A stretch of 64,000 nucleotides of DNA from Burkholderiaceae bacterium (lineage in GTDB: Bacteria > Pseudomonadota > Gammaproteobacteria > Burkholderiales > Burkholderiaceae_C), in the NCBI GenBank assembly GCA_031253955.1, contig JAIRVJ010000122.1:1-64000 (forward strand), given 5' to 3'. The first letter of the stretch is position 1, and the number at the start of each line of letters is the position of its first letter. The notes below the pieces were generated by a model that did no database searches, was not told the origin of the DNA, and saw only the letters and a list, made by a program, of their open reading frames with translations. The position numbers and the translations under genes are program-made. Below, in pieces: positions 19,023 to 28,321 of the stretch.

Positions 19023-20528
19023 ATGAAACAACCCGCGCGGCGCCAATTCGACGAACCTGACCTGCTCGAAATTCAGGAGGAAGTCATCCAGGCGGTCCAG
19101 GCCGACCCGGAAAAGTTCTTTGCGCGCTACAAGGCATTCCCCCAATCGTTCGGCGGACGCTACGTCAATTCCGACCTTTTCAAGGAAACCTTCGAGCCAT
19201 ACAACCGGTCAAAAGAATCCAGAGGCCGCTACAACCAGGCTGTCCACAATAGCGCCGCGACCCTGGCGGCGGAGCAATTCAGAAGAGCCTTGCAAGAGCC
19301 AAAAGAACCCGGCAAGGATATGGTCATTTTATTGACTGGAATTCCGGGCGCCGGTAAAACTTCTTCTGTCATGAAGGATGAAAAGATGCCTTTTCAGGTT
19401 CATGCCATTTATGAAGGACAATTGGCGGTTCCCGAAGTGGCTCTTGGCAAAGTTCAGGAAGTTCTGGATGCAGGATTCAAGCCTTTTATTGTGGTGGTAC
19501 ACCCAATACCAGAAAAGGCGCTGGATAATACATTTCATCGTTTCAATACGGAAGGCCGTGGCGCCAGCATTGAAACTATGGCGAAAGTCCAGGGTGAAAT
19601 GACCACAGGATTAATGGCGGTACTTGACAAGTTCGGGCCGGATCGGGTACAATTACAGATAACGGATCGCCGGAAAGATTATTTTGATCCGGTGACATTG
19701 GAAGGCTGGGAACATCTCCCTGTTTTAAGATCGGAAGGCAATCATGAACAAATCAGACAAAGACTTGAACGGCGCCTTGAAGCCAGACGAAACGACATTT
19801 CCGACGACGCCTGGCGGCAAGCCAAGGGACTCGCGCCCCTCGGAGAAATTCAGTCCAGCAGAGTGGCTGGCCGCGAACATGAGAGCAATCTCGCGCGACC
19901 CGAAGCTCCTGGCGGAAGTCGAGAAGAGGCTGTTCTAACCCGCTCCAGCCCCGCCCGCAACCCGGCGCGGTGGATGGAACTGGACTCGGACATTTCCAGG
20001 GAAATCAGCGACCACATGGCCGTCCAGTCGGCCCTGGCCCACCTTGGCGAGGACATCGACACCCTGCGCGAAGCCGCCGAAGGCCGCCCCCTGAACGATG
20101 CCCAGCGCCAAATGCTGCGCGATGGCTGGAACGGCCGCCTCATCCTGGGCGATGACCGGCTCACCCGCCTTGGCGAGCTGGCCTACAGCACCGCCAGCAA
20201 GCAGCTTGCCGCCCCTGAGCGGCAATCCCCCGAAATCAGCGAGCAAGAGCGTCAAGACCTGGCCCAGCAGCGCCAGTGGCAGCAGCGCCAAATCCAGTCG
20301 CGCAACATCGCCCAGCGCGAAGAAGCCGACAGCAAGGCACAGGAACTGACCCGCAAGATCGAAGGGCTGAAAGAGCAGGCAGCCGAAATCAAGGCCGGCG
20401 AAACATCCGAACCAGCCAAGCAAGAGCGCATCGAACAGCTACATAAACAGGAGCGCGACATCGTGCGCGAAGCGCCGCAGGAAGTGCGCGCTAGGATACC
20501 CAAGCGCGACCGCGGGCTGGAACGGTAA
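19023..20528 (+). CDS. Zeta-toxin-like P-loop kinase fused to a long charged C-terminal region
   Basis: GGRYVNSDLFKETF and VILLTGIPGAGKTSSVMKDE; coiled-coil C-terminus ending KRDRGLER. Confidence 0.7.
   Translation: MKQPARRQFDEPDLLEIQEEVIQAVQADPEKFFARYKAFPQSFGGRYVNSDLFKETFEPYNRSKESRGRYNQAVHNSAATLAAEQFRRALQEPKEPGKDMVILLTGIPGAGKTSSVMKDEKMPFQVHAIYEGQLAVPEVALGKVQEVLDAGFKPFIVVVHPIPEKALDNTFHRFNTEGRGASIETMAKVQGEMTTGLMAVLDKFGPDRVQLQITDRRKDYFDPVTLEGWEHLPVLRSEGNHEQIRQRLERRLEARRNDISDDAWRQAKGLAPLGEIQSSRVAGREHESNLARPEAPGGSREEAVLTRSSPARNPARWMELDSDISREISDHMAVQSALAHLGEDIDTLREAAEGRPLNDAQRQMLRDGWNGRLILGDDRLTRLGELAYSTASKQLAAPERQSPEISEQERQDLAQQRQWQQRQIQSRNIAQREEADSKAQELTRKIEGLKEQAAEIKAGETSEPAKQERIEQLHKQERDIVREAPQEVRARIPKRDRGLER
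19744..19938 (+). CDS. Candidate nested out-of-frame ORF within the zeta-like gene
   Basis: 64 aa MNKSDKDLNGALKPDE...SPAEWLAANMRAISRDPKLLAEVEKRLF, preceded by GGAAGGCAATC. Confidence 0.3.
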   Translation: MNKSDKDLNGALKPDETTFPTTPGGKPRDSRPSEKFSPAEWLAANMRAISRDPKLLAEVEKRLF

Positions 20529-20582
20529 TTCTCGGACAAGCATCACCGGTCACGAGGCCAAGCACCTTGCAAGGAGCATAAG

Positions 20583-20903
20583 ATGAACAACACGAACATG
20601 AAACGCGCGCGACAGCTTGCGCAACATCAGGGAAAGCAGGCGTTGGCGAGAGCGATCACGAAACGCGCGCGATGGCATGTTGTTGTAGAAGACAGATACA
20701 ACGATCCAGTCACTGAAGAACTGCGCAAGTCGGGTTACGGCCTCTACAACATGCGCACAATACTGGTCACACAAGATTTCGAGGAGTTGAAACGCAAAAT
20801 GTCGAAAGAGGGTAATGACCAAATGTTGGCTTCATCCAAGAATGAAATGCAGAGCAAGCGCATGAAGAAGAAGAACAACGCTTGCGGGACGCCGACAAGC
20901 TAA
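20583..20903 (+). CDS. Basic hypothetical protein
   Basis: 106 aa; RBS AAGGAGCATAAG. Confidence 0.5.
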   Translation: MNNTNMKRARQLAQHQGKQALARAITKRARWHVVVEDRYNDPVTEELRKSGYGLYNMRTILVTQDFEELKRKMSKEGNDQMLASSKNEMQSKRMKKKNNACGTPTS

Positions 20904-20963
20904 CCATGACTTGTCCGTTGTCACCTCCTACGCTTACAGAAATTTGAACGAGTGGAGCAGCAC

Positions 20964-21302
20964 ATGAAAACCCGTCGCCTCGCATTCATCGTCTGGACGC
21001 TGGCCGCTTGCATGGCCGCAGGTGCGGCTGCCGATCCCGGCAACGATGCAAGCGCGGCCACACCCTTGCCGCGCATTGACGGCGGCCAGCCGCCGCGCAG
21101 CCTATGCAACGCCCAGGCCGCACAGTTTCTGATCGGACAGCCGTACAGCCCCAGCACGCTGGCACAGGCGCTGACCGCTGCTGGCGCCGACACGGCGCGC
21201 CTGTTGCGCCCGGACAGCTTCATCACCAAGGAATACATGCGAGGCCGGTTGAACGTGACGGTGGATACCGGCAACCAGATCGTGCGCGTGCATTGCGGAT
21301 GA
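20964..21302 (+). CDS. I78-family peptidase-inhibitor-like secreted protein
   Basis: Signal peptide; CNAQAAQFLIGQPYSPSTLAQALTAAGADTARLLRPDSFITKEYMRGRLNVTVDTGNQIVRVHCG. Confidence 0.75.
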   Translation: MKTRRLAFIVWTLAACMAAGAAADPGNDASAATPLPRIDGGQPPRSLCNAQAAQFLIGQPYSPSTLAQALTAAGADTARLLRPDSFITKEYMRGRLNVTVDTGNQIVRVHCG

Positions 21303-21434
21303 AACCAGAATGAAAGTAATATGAAAATAATATTAAAACATGTACCGGCCAGCCTGTTGTCCACCGTCAGCATGTCCGTCACGTTGAAATACAAGGAGCG
21401 CCATCCAGGCGTTCCGTTTCACAGGAGATAGATC

Positions 21435-21758
21435 ATGAACCGTACCCTGCACCATCCTGCCCTGAAATGGGCTGCTATTACCGCCATAACCCTTGGCGCG
21501 GCAGCCACGGCCTCGGCGCGCGGCCATGTGGCAGTCGGAATATCGCTGCCCGGCGTGGTCATCGGCGCCGGCGGCCCGGTGATGTACTCCGCGCCGGCGG
21601 TGTACCCCTACGCCTACCCGTACCCCTATACCTGGGCAGTCCCTTACGCCTATCCGGCGTATGCGTACCCGTATGGCTATGCCGCTCCCCTTTCGCTCTA
21701 CTACGGACGCTCCGGCTCTTGGCGCCCCGCAGGGCGGTACTATAGACAGCGGCGCTGA
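21435..21758 (+). CDS. Secreted Tyr/Pro-rich protein
   Basis: Signal peptide then YPYAYPYPYTWAVPYAYPAYAYPYGYAAP. Confidence 0.6.
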   Translation: MNRTLHHPALKWAAITAITLGAAATASARGHVAVGISLPGVVIGAGGPVMYSAPAVYPYAYPYPYTWAVPYAYPAYAYPYGYAAPLSLYYGRSGSWRPAGRYYRQRR

Positions 21759-21769
21759 CGAAAAACCGC

Positions 21770-22111
21770 ATGGCCTTCCTGGAACCCGTCCCACAACCCG
21801 CCGAACAGCAGGCGTGGACCATGACCGCCCGCGGGCAGGAAGAACACCTGCTGGCGCGCTGCGCCGCCATCGCGCACGGCGCCGGCCAGCCGCTCGATCC
21901 GCGCGAAGCCAACGTATGCAACGTGGCCGCCATGATCCTTGGCCGCCACCTGGACCGCCAGGCCCGCAACCTCGCCCGGGCCAGCCGGCGCTACTTCGAG
22001 GCGCACCCTCACGAAAAGCTGGAACCCGGCCAAGTCGTAGGCAAAGGCTGGATCTCCGGCTTGCCGCGCCTGCGCGACATGCTCATCCGCAAGATCGAAG
22101 GACGGTCATGA
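21770..22111 (+). CDS. Hypothetical protein (first gene of a two-gene pair)
   Basis: 113 aa; overlaps downstream start at ATGA. Confidence 0.6.
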   Translation: MAFLEPVPQPAEQQAWTMTARGQEEHLLARCAAIAHGAGQPLDPREANVCNVAAMILGRHLDRQARNLARASRRYFEAHPHEKLEPGQVVGKGWISGLPRLRDMLIRKIEGRS

Positions 22112-22746
22112 ATCCCGAATTCCACACCGGCACCGCACTGGCTGGCGCGCTGCGAAAAATTCTGCGGCGCCTGGAACAAGAAATCGCGCCCGACGCACCC
22201 ATCTGCGTTTACTTGGCCGGCGGCATGGCCGTTCACCTGTACACCGGCAAGCGCGTCACCACCGACATCGATGCCGAATTCAGCCGCCGCATCGTCCTTC
22301 CTCCCGACTTGACAGTGGACGTGACCCTGGAAGACGGCTCTGAAAAGCTGGTCTACCTGGACGGAAACTACAACTCGACCTTTGGCCTCATGCACGAGGA
22401 CTACCTTGAGGATGCCCTCCCGATCAATCTGGGGACCGGCAAATTCTCGGTGTGCGTGCTCGCGCCGGTCGATCTGGCCGTTAGCAAAATCGCCCGTCTG
22501 GCCGACAGCGACAAGGAAGACATCGCCGAACTGGCCCGCGCGGGCCTGACCACAGCAGAGGCCATCGAGCAGCGCGCACGCGAAGCGGCAAAGTACTGCG
22601 CCGCCCCGCCGGTGCTGCTGGAGTACAACATCCGCGACGCGGTAGAAATCGCGCGCCAGGCGCAAACGCAAAAAACACCCGAACAGCCGCTTCAAGAGCG
22701 TCGGTGGCTGTCCCCAAAGCATCAGCGCGGCGGTCTGGAGCGATAG
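22108..22746 (+). CDS. Nucleotidyltransferase-fold-like protein (DUF6036/MNT-like) with GLER C-terminus
   Basis: ICVYLAGGMAVHLYTGKRVTTDIDAEFS; later VDLAVSKIARLADSDKEDIAELA typical of these nucleotidyltransferases. Confidence 0.65.
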   Translation: MNPEFHTGTALAGALRKILRRLEQEIAPDAPICVYLAGGMAVHLYTGKRVTTDIDAEFSRRIVLPPDLTVDVTLEDGSEKLVYLDGNYNSTFGLMHEDYLEDALPINLGTGKFSVCVLAPVDLAVSKIARLADSDKEDIAELARAGLTTAEAIEQRAREAAKYCAAPPVLLEYNIRDAVEIARQAQTQKTPEQPLQERRWLSPKHQRGGLER

Positions 22747-22752
22747 CCAGTC

Positions 22753-24792
22753 TCACGCGGTCAATGCCTCGGCTGGTTCGGCTTCGCCAGCGGCATCATC
22801 CAAAGAGCTGCCTTGTGCATCCGCCGCGGCATCTGTCGCCGCTTCCTGCGTATCTTCGCGCGCCGCATCGGTGCGGAACACGGCAGGCATCCAGCCGGCT
22901 TGTTGCGCCAGCCTTTGCGCCTGACCTGCCAGTTCGTCCTTTTTCAGTTTGGCTAGCCGGTTTACATGCTCCGGCGCGAATTCACCTGCTTCTTGCAGAA
23001 TGGTTGCTTTGGACACATGATTGAAATAACCCTCGGTGGTGGGTTGCCACCATGCGGCCATTTCCAGACCGACCGCTTGCGCCAGTGCCACGCCCGGCTG
23101 CTCGGTATACCGTGACACGGCGTGTGGCATCACCACGTCCACCGTCGATGCGGTGCAAATGGCCAGCAGCCGCACCAGTTCATCCTGGGATTTGGCCAGC
23201 AGCGCGGCAAACAACTCGGCGCTGTCCTGCGGCAGAGTCTGGCTGGCGGCTTGTTGCAACTCGCGCAACGCCATGGCGGCGGGCGATTCGGGCCAGTCTG
23301 GCGCCAAGTCTTGCAGTCCAGGCTTGACGGTCAGTTTCAGATTCAGCGGCATATCCCGGCTATAGACGGTATTTTGCAACACGGTTTGCACCATGCCATG
23401 CACCACGGCGGCCAGCGCCGCTTGCGGATGCCGGGCCAGCTCGATTTGCAGCGCGGCGGTGCGATGCACGCTCAAGCGTTGCGCCAGCCGGTCGGGCATG
23501 CGGGATACTTGATGTTGTCCGGCTTTTTGACCCTTCCCGCCGTCGGCGGTATCTCGACTGGCGCGCAGCGCCTTCGCACCAGCTTCGCGCAACAGGCCGC
23601 GATGAACAACTGCCTTGCCCTCGCGGTCGATGGTCACAATGGCTCCGGCGATGGCTTTTATGGCGTCGTTGTATGCGAGCAAACCATCTTCCAGAGCTTG
23701 CAACTGCTCGCCCAGGAGATCGACTTTTTGTTGCAGCGCAAGAGCCTTGTCTTTATCCCCGGCTTCCAAGGCGGCATCGACGGCCTCGGCCAGGGTGCGC
23801 ATCCGGGCCTGGAGTTTGCGAATGTGCACGGTCTCGCGCGGGGTCGGGCTGCGGCGTTCCATCGGAGCGCGCTGGAAGTTTTGCAGATCGGCGTGGGTGA
23901 TGGCAGGTAGCACCTCAACCCAGACCCAGCCCTCGCCGCGCACCGGTGCGGCCATATCTTCCAGCTTGTCTCGCGCCAGCCGCTCCAGCAGTGCGGCATC
24001 GCTGAAATAAACGCCCGTGTCCCCTTCGGCGAACAAATCGCGGCGCACGCTTCCACCTGCCGCCTCATAGGCCGGTTGCCCCACAAAGCGCGCCATCGGG
24101 TGCTGGTAGGCGTCGATCTCACGCTCGGTCAGGCGTTCCCGCAGCGCGAACGGACTGCGGTTATATGGCGGCGCATCGTAGTAGGCCGTTTCCTGGGCGG
24201 CATGGTCATCCACGATGGCCAGGGCCATCAACTGATCGAGCGTGGCTTGTCCGGCCCGATAGTCGGCCAACAGCCGCGGCGAAACATTGGCCAGCCTCAG
24301 GCGGCGCTGTACCACCAGCGGCGTGATGCCGAAATCGGCGGCAATGTCCTCGATGGAGCGTCCCTCGGCCACCAGCGCGGCAAAGGCTTCACACTGATCG
24401 GCGGGGTGCATCGCCTCGCGCTGTACGTTCTCGGTCAGACTGGCGGTGCGGGCCGTGCCATCGGCTACCGGCAGGCAGGGTACTTCCCAATCCTTGGCGA
24501 TACGGCGCTTTTGGGCCAGCAGCCTCAAAGCGAGCAGGCGCCGCTTGCCGGCCACCACTTCGTAGCTATCGCCGGCGGGCATCACGATGAGGTTTTGCAG
24601 CAAACCGACGCGCTCAATCGACGCGGCCAGTTCGGCCACGGACGTATGCGGGGTGGTTTTGCGCACATTGCGGCCTGAAGGCCGCAAGATCAATTGCGAA
24701 AGTGGAACCAAAAGAAGATTCTGGCCCAGATCGGCTGCCTCCAGCGCGGCAGCAGACAAGGCGCGCGCTTCGGTATGGTTGATGGCGTTCAC
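22753..24792 (-). CDS. parB: ParB/RepB/Spo0J family protein
   Basis: LSQLILRPSGRNVRKT...ELAASIERVGLLQNLIVMPAGDSYEVVAGKRRLLALRLL...LTENVQREAMHPADQCEAFAALV; GTG start after AGGAGAAACTCATT. Confidence 0.88.
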   Translation of the reverse strand: MNAINHTEARALSAAALEAADLGQNLLLVPLSQLILRPSGRNVRKTTPHTSVAELAASIERVGLLQNLIVMPAGDSYEVVAGKRRLLALRLLAQKRRIAKDWEVPCLPVADGTARTASLTENVQREAMHPADQCEAFAALVAEGRSIEDIAADFGITPLVVQRRLRLANVSPRLLADYRAGQATLDQLMALAIVDDHAAQETAYYDAPPYNRSPFALRERLTEREIDAYQHPMARFVGQPAYEAAGGSVRRDLFAEGDTGVYFSDAALLERLARDKLEDMAAPVRGEGWVWVEVLPAITHADLQNFQRAPMERRSPTPRETVHIRKLQARMRTLAEAVDAALEAGDKDKALALQQKVDLLGEQLQALEDGLLAYNDAIKAIAGAIVTIDREGKAVVHRGLLREAGAKALRASRDTADGGKGQKAGQHQVSRMPDRLAQRLSVHRTAALQIELARHPQAALAAVVHGMVQTVLQNTVYSRDMPLNLKLTVKPGLQDLAPDWPESPAAMALRELQQAASQTLPQDSAELFAALLAKSQDELVRLLAICTASTVDVVMPHAVSRYTEQPGVALAQAVGLEMAAWWQPTTEGYFNHVSKATILQEAGEFAPEHVNRLAKLKKDELAGQAQRLAQQAGWMPAVFRTDAAREDTQEAATDAAADAQGSSLDDAAGEAEPAEALTA

Positions 24793-24847
24793 AATGAGTT
24801 TCTCCTGATAAGACCGCACATCCGATTTCGTCCGTATTGCGGTCGAT

Positions 24848-25070
24848 GGCGGGCCGCCACCCTTGGCGACCCTGCAACAGCAGCAGCAGCAAGCGCGGGG
24901 ATTGCAAGGGCGCAGCCGAAGCCGCAGCCGTGCCGAGCGCAGCGTAGGACACGGACCGGGTGATGGGGCGCACGAAGTGGCCTGCCGTGAGGACAGGCCC
25001 CTTGCAACCCCCGCGCTTGCTGCTACGCTGCGTGGAAGGGTTCCAAGAGGTGTGGGCGGTCTGCCACGCC
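24848..25070 (-). ncRNA. Structured repeat element copy 1 (type A)
   Basis: Long inverted arms enclosing conserved apical domain; CCGTG/CACGG, CAC-GAA-GTG, TTGCAAGGG/CCCTTGCAA. Confidence 0.7.
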
Positions 25071-25223
25071 GCTTTTAATCTTATTTGGACATTCTTTTGA
25101 TGGGCCGGGCGAAAGCCGTCCATCGATCAGGCACAGGTTGCTGGTCTTGACCAGGAAGGCCATGTTTTTCATCTTCCTGAAAGGTACAAAGAATCGTTTT
25201 TGAAGATTCTTTGGATATTCTGT

Positions 25224-25496
25224 TTACTGTCTGAAAAGATCACCCTCAAGGGCGCGGAAGATCGCCATGTTGATGATGGCCGCGCGGGCCTGGCCGGTGC
25301 GCCTGGCCGCTTCATCGACCCCGCGCAACAGTTCTGGCGCGATGGTTAAGGTGATCTGCCGTTTGTGGCCCTTGGCGATGCCCTTGTCGTAAGTGCCGGC
25401 TGCCGCATGGCGCCCGGGCCAGCCGTCCGGCGCGCCCTGGATGAACGCATCTTGCGCCTCGGCGGGCGTTAGGGTGGGTTTACGCTGAATGACCAT
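25224..25496 (-). CDS. Ribbon-helix-helix partition/regulatory protein
   Basis: KRQITLTIAPELLRGVDEAARRTGQARAAIINMAIFRAL; next to parA. Confidence 0.65.
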   Translation of the reverse strand: MVIQRKPTLTPAEAQDAFIQGAPDGWPGRHAAAGTYDKGIAKGHKRQITLTIAPELLRGVDEAARRTGQARAAIINMAIFRALEGDLFRQ

Positions 25497-25501
25497 CTCG
25501 T

Positions 25502-26170
25502 TTACTCCTGTTTGACGATTGTCTGGATATTAAAAAGCGATGCAATCAGGTGTTCCATCTCGGCCACGGCCTTGGGGTCGTGCGGGAGCAGCTCGGACAC
25601 CGCCAGACCCGCGCCCCCCGCGTTGCTGAACGCCTTGCGGCGGCGGATTGGCGTGGGCAGGTACTCGAACTGGGGAACTGCGGCCACGGCGGCGGCAGCG
25701 TCGGCGTTGTCGCTCGAATGTCCGCCGGGATCGGCCTGGTTGAGGATGGCAAAACAGCGCAAGCCGTCGCGCGTGCTGCGCGCTTCATCCACCAGCGCCG
25801 CCATGTCGTCGAGCGCCCAAACGTCATAGGAGCGTGGAGCAAACGGCACCAGGAGCACGTCCGACAAAATCAGCGCCGCCCGCAGGGCTGTACTGTCGCG
25901 CCCGCCCGCGTCGATGATGATTTCCTGCCATTTGCCGCGCTGCTGGCGCACCTGGCCGCGCAGGGCGGGGCCGTCCGGGTACTGCGCGCACGCAATCCCT
26001 GGCTGGCGCCCGTTCTCGGCCCGTGCCGCGATGGCCGCTGCCGCCGTGCCCTGGCGGTCGCCATCGATCAGCCAAACATCCCGCCCGGCCAGAGCGCGGG
26101 CGATAGCGATCTGGACGGCCAGGATGGTCTTGCCCACGCCGCCTTTGGTGTTGCCTACCGTGATAATCAT
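25502..26170 (-). CDS. parA: ParA family partition ATPase
   Basis: MIITVGNTKGGVGKTILAVQIAIARALAGRDVWLIDGDRQGTA. Confidence 0.93.
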   Translation of the reverse strand: MIITVGNTKGGVGKTILAVQIAIARALAGRDVWLIDGDRQGTAAAAIAARAENGRQPGIACAQYPDGPALRGQVRQQRGKWQEIIIDAGGRDSTALRAALILSDVLLVPFAPRSYDVWALDDMAALVDEARSTRDGLRCFAILNQADPGGHSSDNADAAAAVAAVPQFEYLPTPIRRRKAFSNAGGAGLAVSELLPHDPKAVAEMEHLIASLFNIQTIVKQE

Positions 26171-26216
26171 ATCTAATTCCAATCCTTTGGATATTAAAAC
26201 AATATCCAGTAAAGTG

Positions 26217-27158
26217 TTAATGAATCGTCTTGGAATAGTTATCCGTGACGGCGTCTTTATTCTCGCCGGTGTTCGCCTCGGCGGTGAACGCGCTGACTGC
26301 ATCGTGCAAGACGGTTAGGGCTTCCAGCACGCACAGCCGCCCGCGCACGCGCACCAGTTGACCGCGAAGGTCGCTGCGTTCCAGGTTGCCGGCATCGTAG
26401 GCGGCAAGCAGTTGTGAGTAGTTGTAGGCCGCGCCGCGCCAAAGCCCGGCTGGTGTGATGGTCCATGCGTCAGCTTGCATCAGTGGCTGGCCAAGTGTTA
26501 TGGCCGTCACGGTGTATTCCCGTCCGCCGTGGGCGAAGGTGGGCACATCCGCGATGCCGTCGCGTGCCTCGGACAGGTGTGTCATACAGCAAGCATGGCG
26601 CCAAATGGCGTAAGGTAAAGCTATGCCGGGACGGTTGTCGCGGTAGCTTTCTTGCACAGCCACGGTGCGTACCGGAGCATAGTTGGCGTGCCTCTCACGG
26701 CAAGAGGGCCAGTGGCGCAATTCCAGCGTACCCACGTTGGGAACGTAAAAAGCTGCTATGTCGACGATGCAATTGTGGTGCGTTCGGATTTCCACGCCTG
26801 CAAGATCGTGCTGCCGGGCCAAGGTCATCAACCGTGAAATTTCCGGGCCGGACAGCACGGTCTCGCTGAGGGTGGCGCACAGATTCCGGTAGGGAAAGGG
26901 CTGATCCTCGGCCACGGGCCGTTTCCGTTCGGCTAGCTGTTGCATTTGCGTTCCCAGTCTGATCCTGAAAGCTTCCAAAGCCCACGAGAACGGCTCTCGC
27001 ACGGCTTCGGGCACGTCCGGCAAGGCTGCTTGCGCCCTGGACAGCGCCGCGCGCAGTTGCGGCAAGGTCAATTCCGGTTCGCGCCATCGGCCCGGCAGGT
27101 TCACGCACGCCTGCCCGTGGCTGGCGGCGTCGGCAAAAAGGTCAAGCTGGCCGTTCAT
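26217..27158 (-). CDS. Hypothetical protein of the element
   Basis: 313 aa ORF upstream of parA on the same strand. Confidence 0.6.
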   Translation of the reverse strand: MNGQLDLFADAASHGQACVNLPGRWREPELTLPQLRAALSRAQAALPDVPEAVREPFSWALEAFRIRLGTQMQQLAERKRPVAEDQPFPYRNLCATLSETVLSGPEISRLMTLARQHDLAGVEIRTHHNCIVDIAAFYVPNVGTLELRHWPSCRERHANYAPVRTVAVQESYRDNRPGIALPYAIWRHACCMTHLSEARDGIADVPTFAHGGREYTVTAITLGQPLMQADAWTITPAGLWRGAAYNYSQLLAAYDAGNLERSDLRGQLVRVRGRLCVLEALTVLHDAVSAFTAEANTGENKDAVTDNYSKTIH

Positions 27159-27406
27159 GTGGCTTTCTCCCCGATGTGAGATACGGTTGCCGGGCCGCTG
27201 GTGGAATCAGTCATTGCCACCAAGTCATGGGTGAACCTGTGGAATACCAGAAATTTACCGTTTTGACAAAAACCGAAAAGCTCGCCGTCTATATGCGCCG
27301 CTATGACATTTGAATTTTTGTCATCATACGCAAATGTGGCGATACGCCCGTCGCGTGTCAGCGCCGGTTGACCCGCTTTGAATTCAGCCAGGTTGAATGG
27401 TTTCAT
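27155..27406 (-). CDS. Small hypothetical protein
   Basis: MKPFNLAEFKAGQPALTRDGRIATFAYDD... Confidence 0.6.
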   Translation of the reverse strand: MKPFNLAEFKAGQPALTRDGRIATFAYDDKNSNVIAAHIDGELFGFCQNGKFLVFHRFTHDLVAMTDSTSGPATVSHIGEKAT

Positions 27407-27434
27407 AATGAATTTCCTTGCATGGATTTGATAG

Positions 27435-27677
27435 CTACTCGAACAGGGCATCGTCGATTTCGACGGTGGTCATGGCCCGTTTTACCGTCAGTCCGATATT
27501 CTTTTCCGCAAAAAAGTCCTTTGCATAAAAGGCTTCTTCGTTCTCGAAGGTGTATTCAATACCGTCGTTGCCTTCACCGGAAAGAACAATAGGATCGGAA
27601 ACCTCGTTTGCGGCGGCGATGCTCACGACCGTTCCGTCCTGGTCGTAGAGAGCGTAAACAATCAGATCGATTCGCAT
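27435..27677 (-). CDS. Small hypothetical protein
   Basis: MRIDLIVYALYDQDGTVVSIAAANE... Confidence 0.55.
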   Translation of the reverse strand: MRIDLIVYALYDQDGTVVSIAAANEVSDPIVLSGEGNDGIEYTFENEEAFYAKDFFAEKNIGLTVKRAMTTVEIDDALFE

Positions 27678-27705
27678 GATGTTTTTCTTTGCGGGTTGTG
27701 CCGTC

Positions 27706-28005
27706 TCATGACAGAAAAAACAGGGCTTCATCCCTGGAACGGCCTTCGCGGTGCTCTATTTCCGAGTAGTTGGGCCGCTCGAAGCCTTTGCGGTCGATGG
27801 CGCAAAGCATCCGGTCTTCTTTCTTGTAAAGGATCCTGCCGATCATCTCGTGTCGCAGCGACCCGTTGTCGGCCCGTACTTCAACCATGTCGCCTTGACT
27901 GATTTCATTGTCGAGTTCTTGCAAATCGGTGATCTCCAGGCCCAATTCGCCGGTGCTTACCAGCTCACCGTGCTGCCACCTTTTCAATTCCGTATATCGA
28001 ATCAT
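27706..28005 (-). CDS. Small hypothetical protein
   Basis: MIRYTELKRWQHGELVSTGELGLEITDLQELDNEISQGDMVEVRAD. Confidence 0.6.
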   Translation of the reverse strand: MIRYTELKRWQHGELVSTGELGLEITDLQELDNEISQGDMVEVRADNGSLRHEMIGRILYKKEDRMLCAIDRKGFERPNYSEIEHREGRSRDEALFFLS

Positions 28006-28016
28006 GTGATGCTCCG

Positions 28017-28252
28017 TTGCGGTTGCTTGCGGGCCGCCGCCTTGGCGACCCTGCAACAGACAGCGGCAGCAAGCGCGGCAATTGCAAGGGCGCAGCCGAA
28101 GCCGCAGCCCTGCCGAGCGCAGCGCAGGACAGGGACCGGGTGATGGGGCGCGCGAAGCGGCCTGCCGCAGGACAGGCCCCTTGCAATTGCCGCGCGTGCT
28201 GCCAAGCTGCCAGCAGGGTTGACAAGGTTATTGGCGGCCCGGCCACCGCAAT
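28017..28252 (-). ncRNA. Structured repeat element copy 2 (type A)
   Basis: AATTGCAAGGG/CCCTTGCAATT, CCCTG/CAGGG, CGC-GAA-GCG; 12 nt before a start codon. Confidence 0.7.
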
Positions 28253-28321
28253 GGAGCAGGTCAGCGCCATTCAGTTTGTTGTTTCATTTCAATTCGCCGC
28301 AAGGCAAGGGCGCCATCGTTG

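Noticed and set aside
24789-25123. Short ORFs crossing the structured repeat elements, such as 24614-25123, 28002-28205, 31316-31708, 44649-44882, 46820-47140
   Set aside because: They share translated text like RPITRSVSCAALGTAAASAAP only because the structured DNA element is repeated; start codons and frames are not consistent and the covariation pattern fits structure, not coding.
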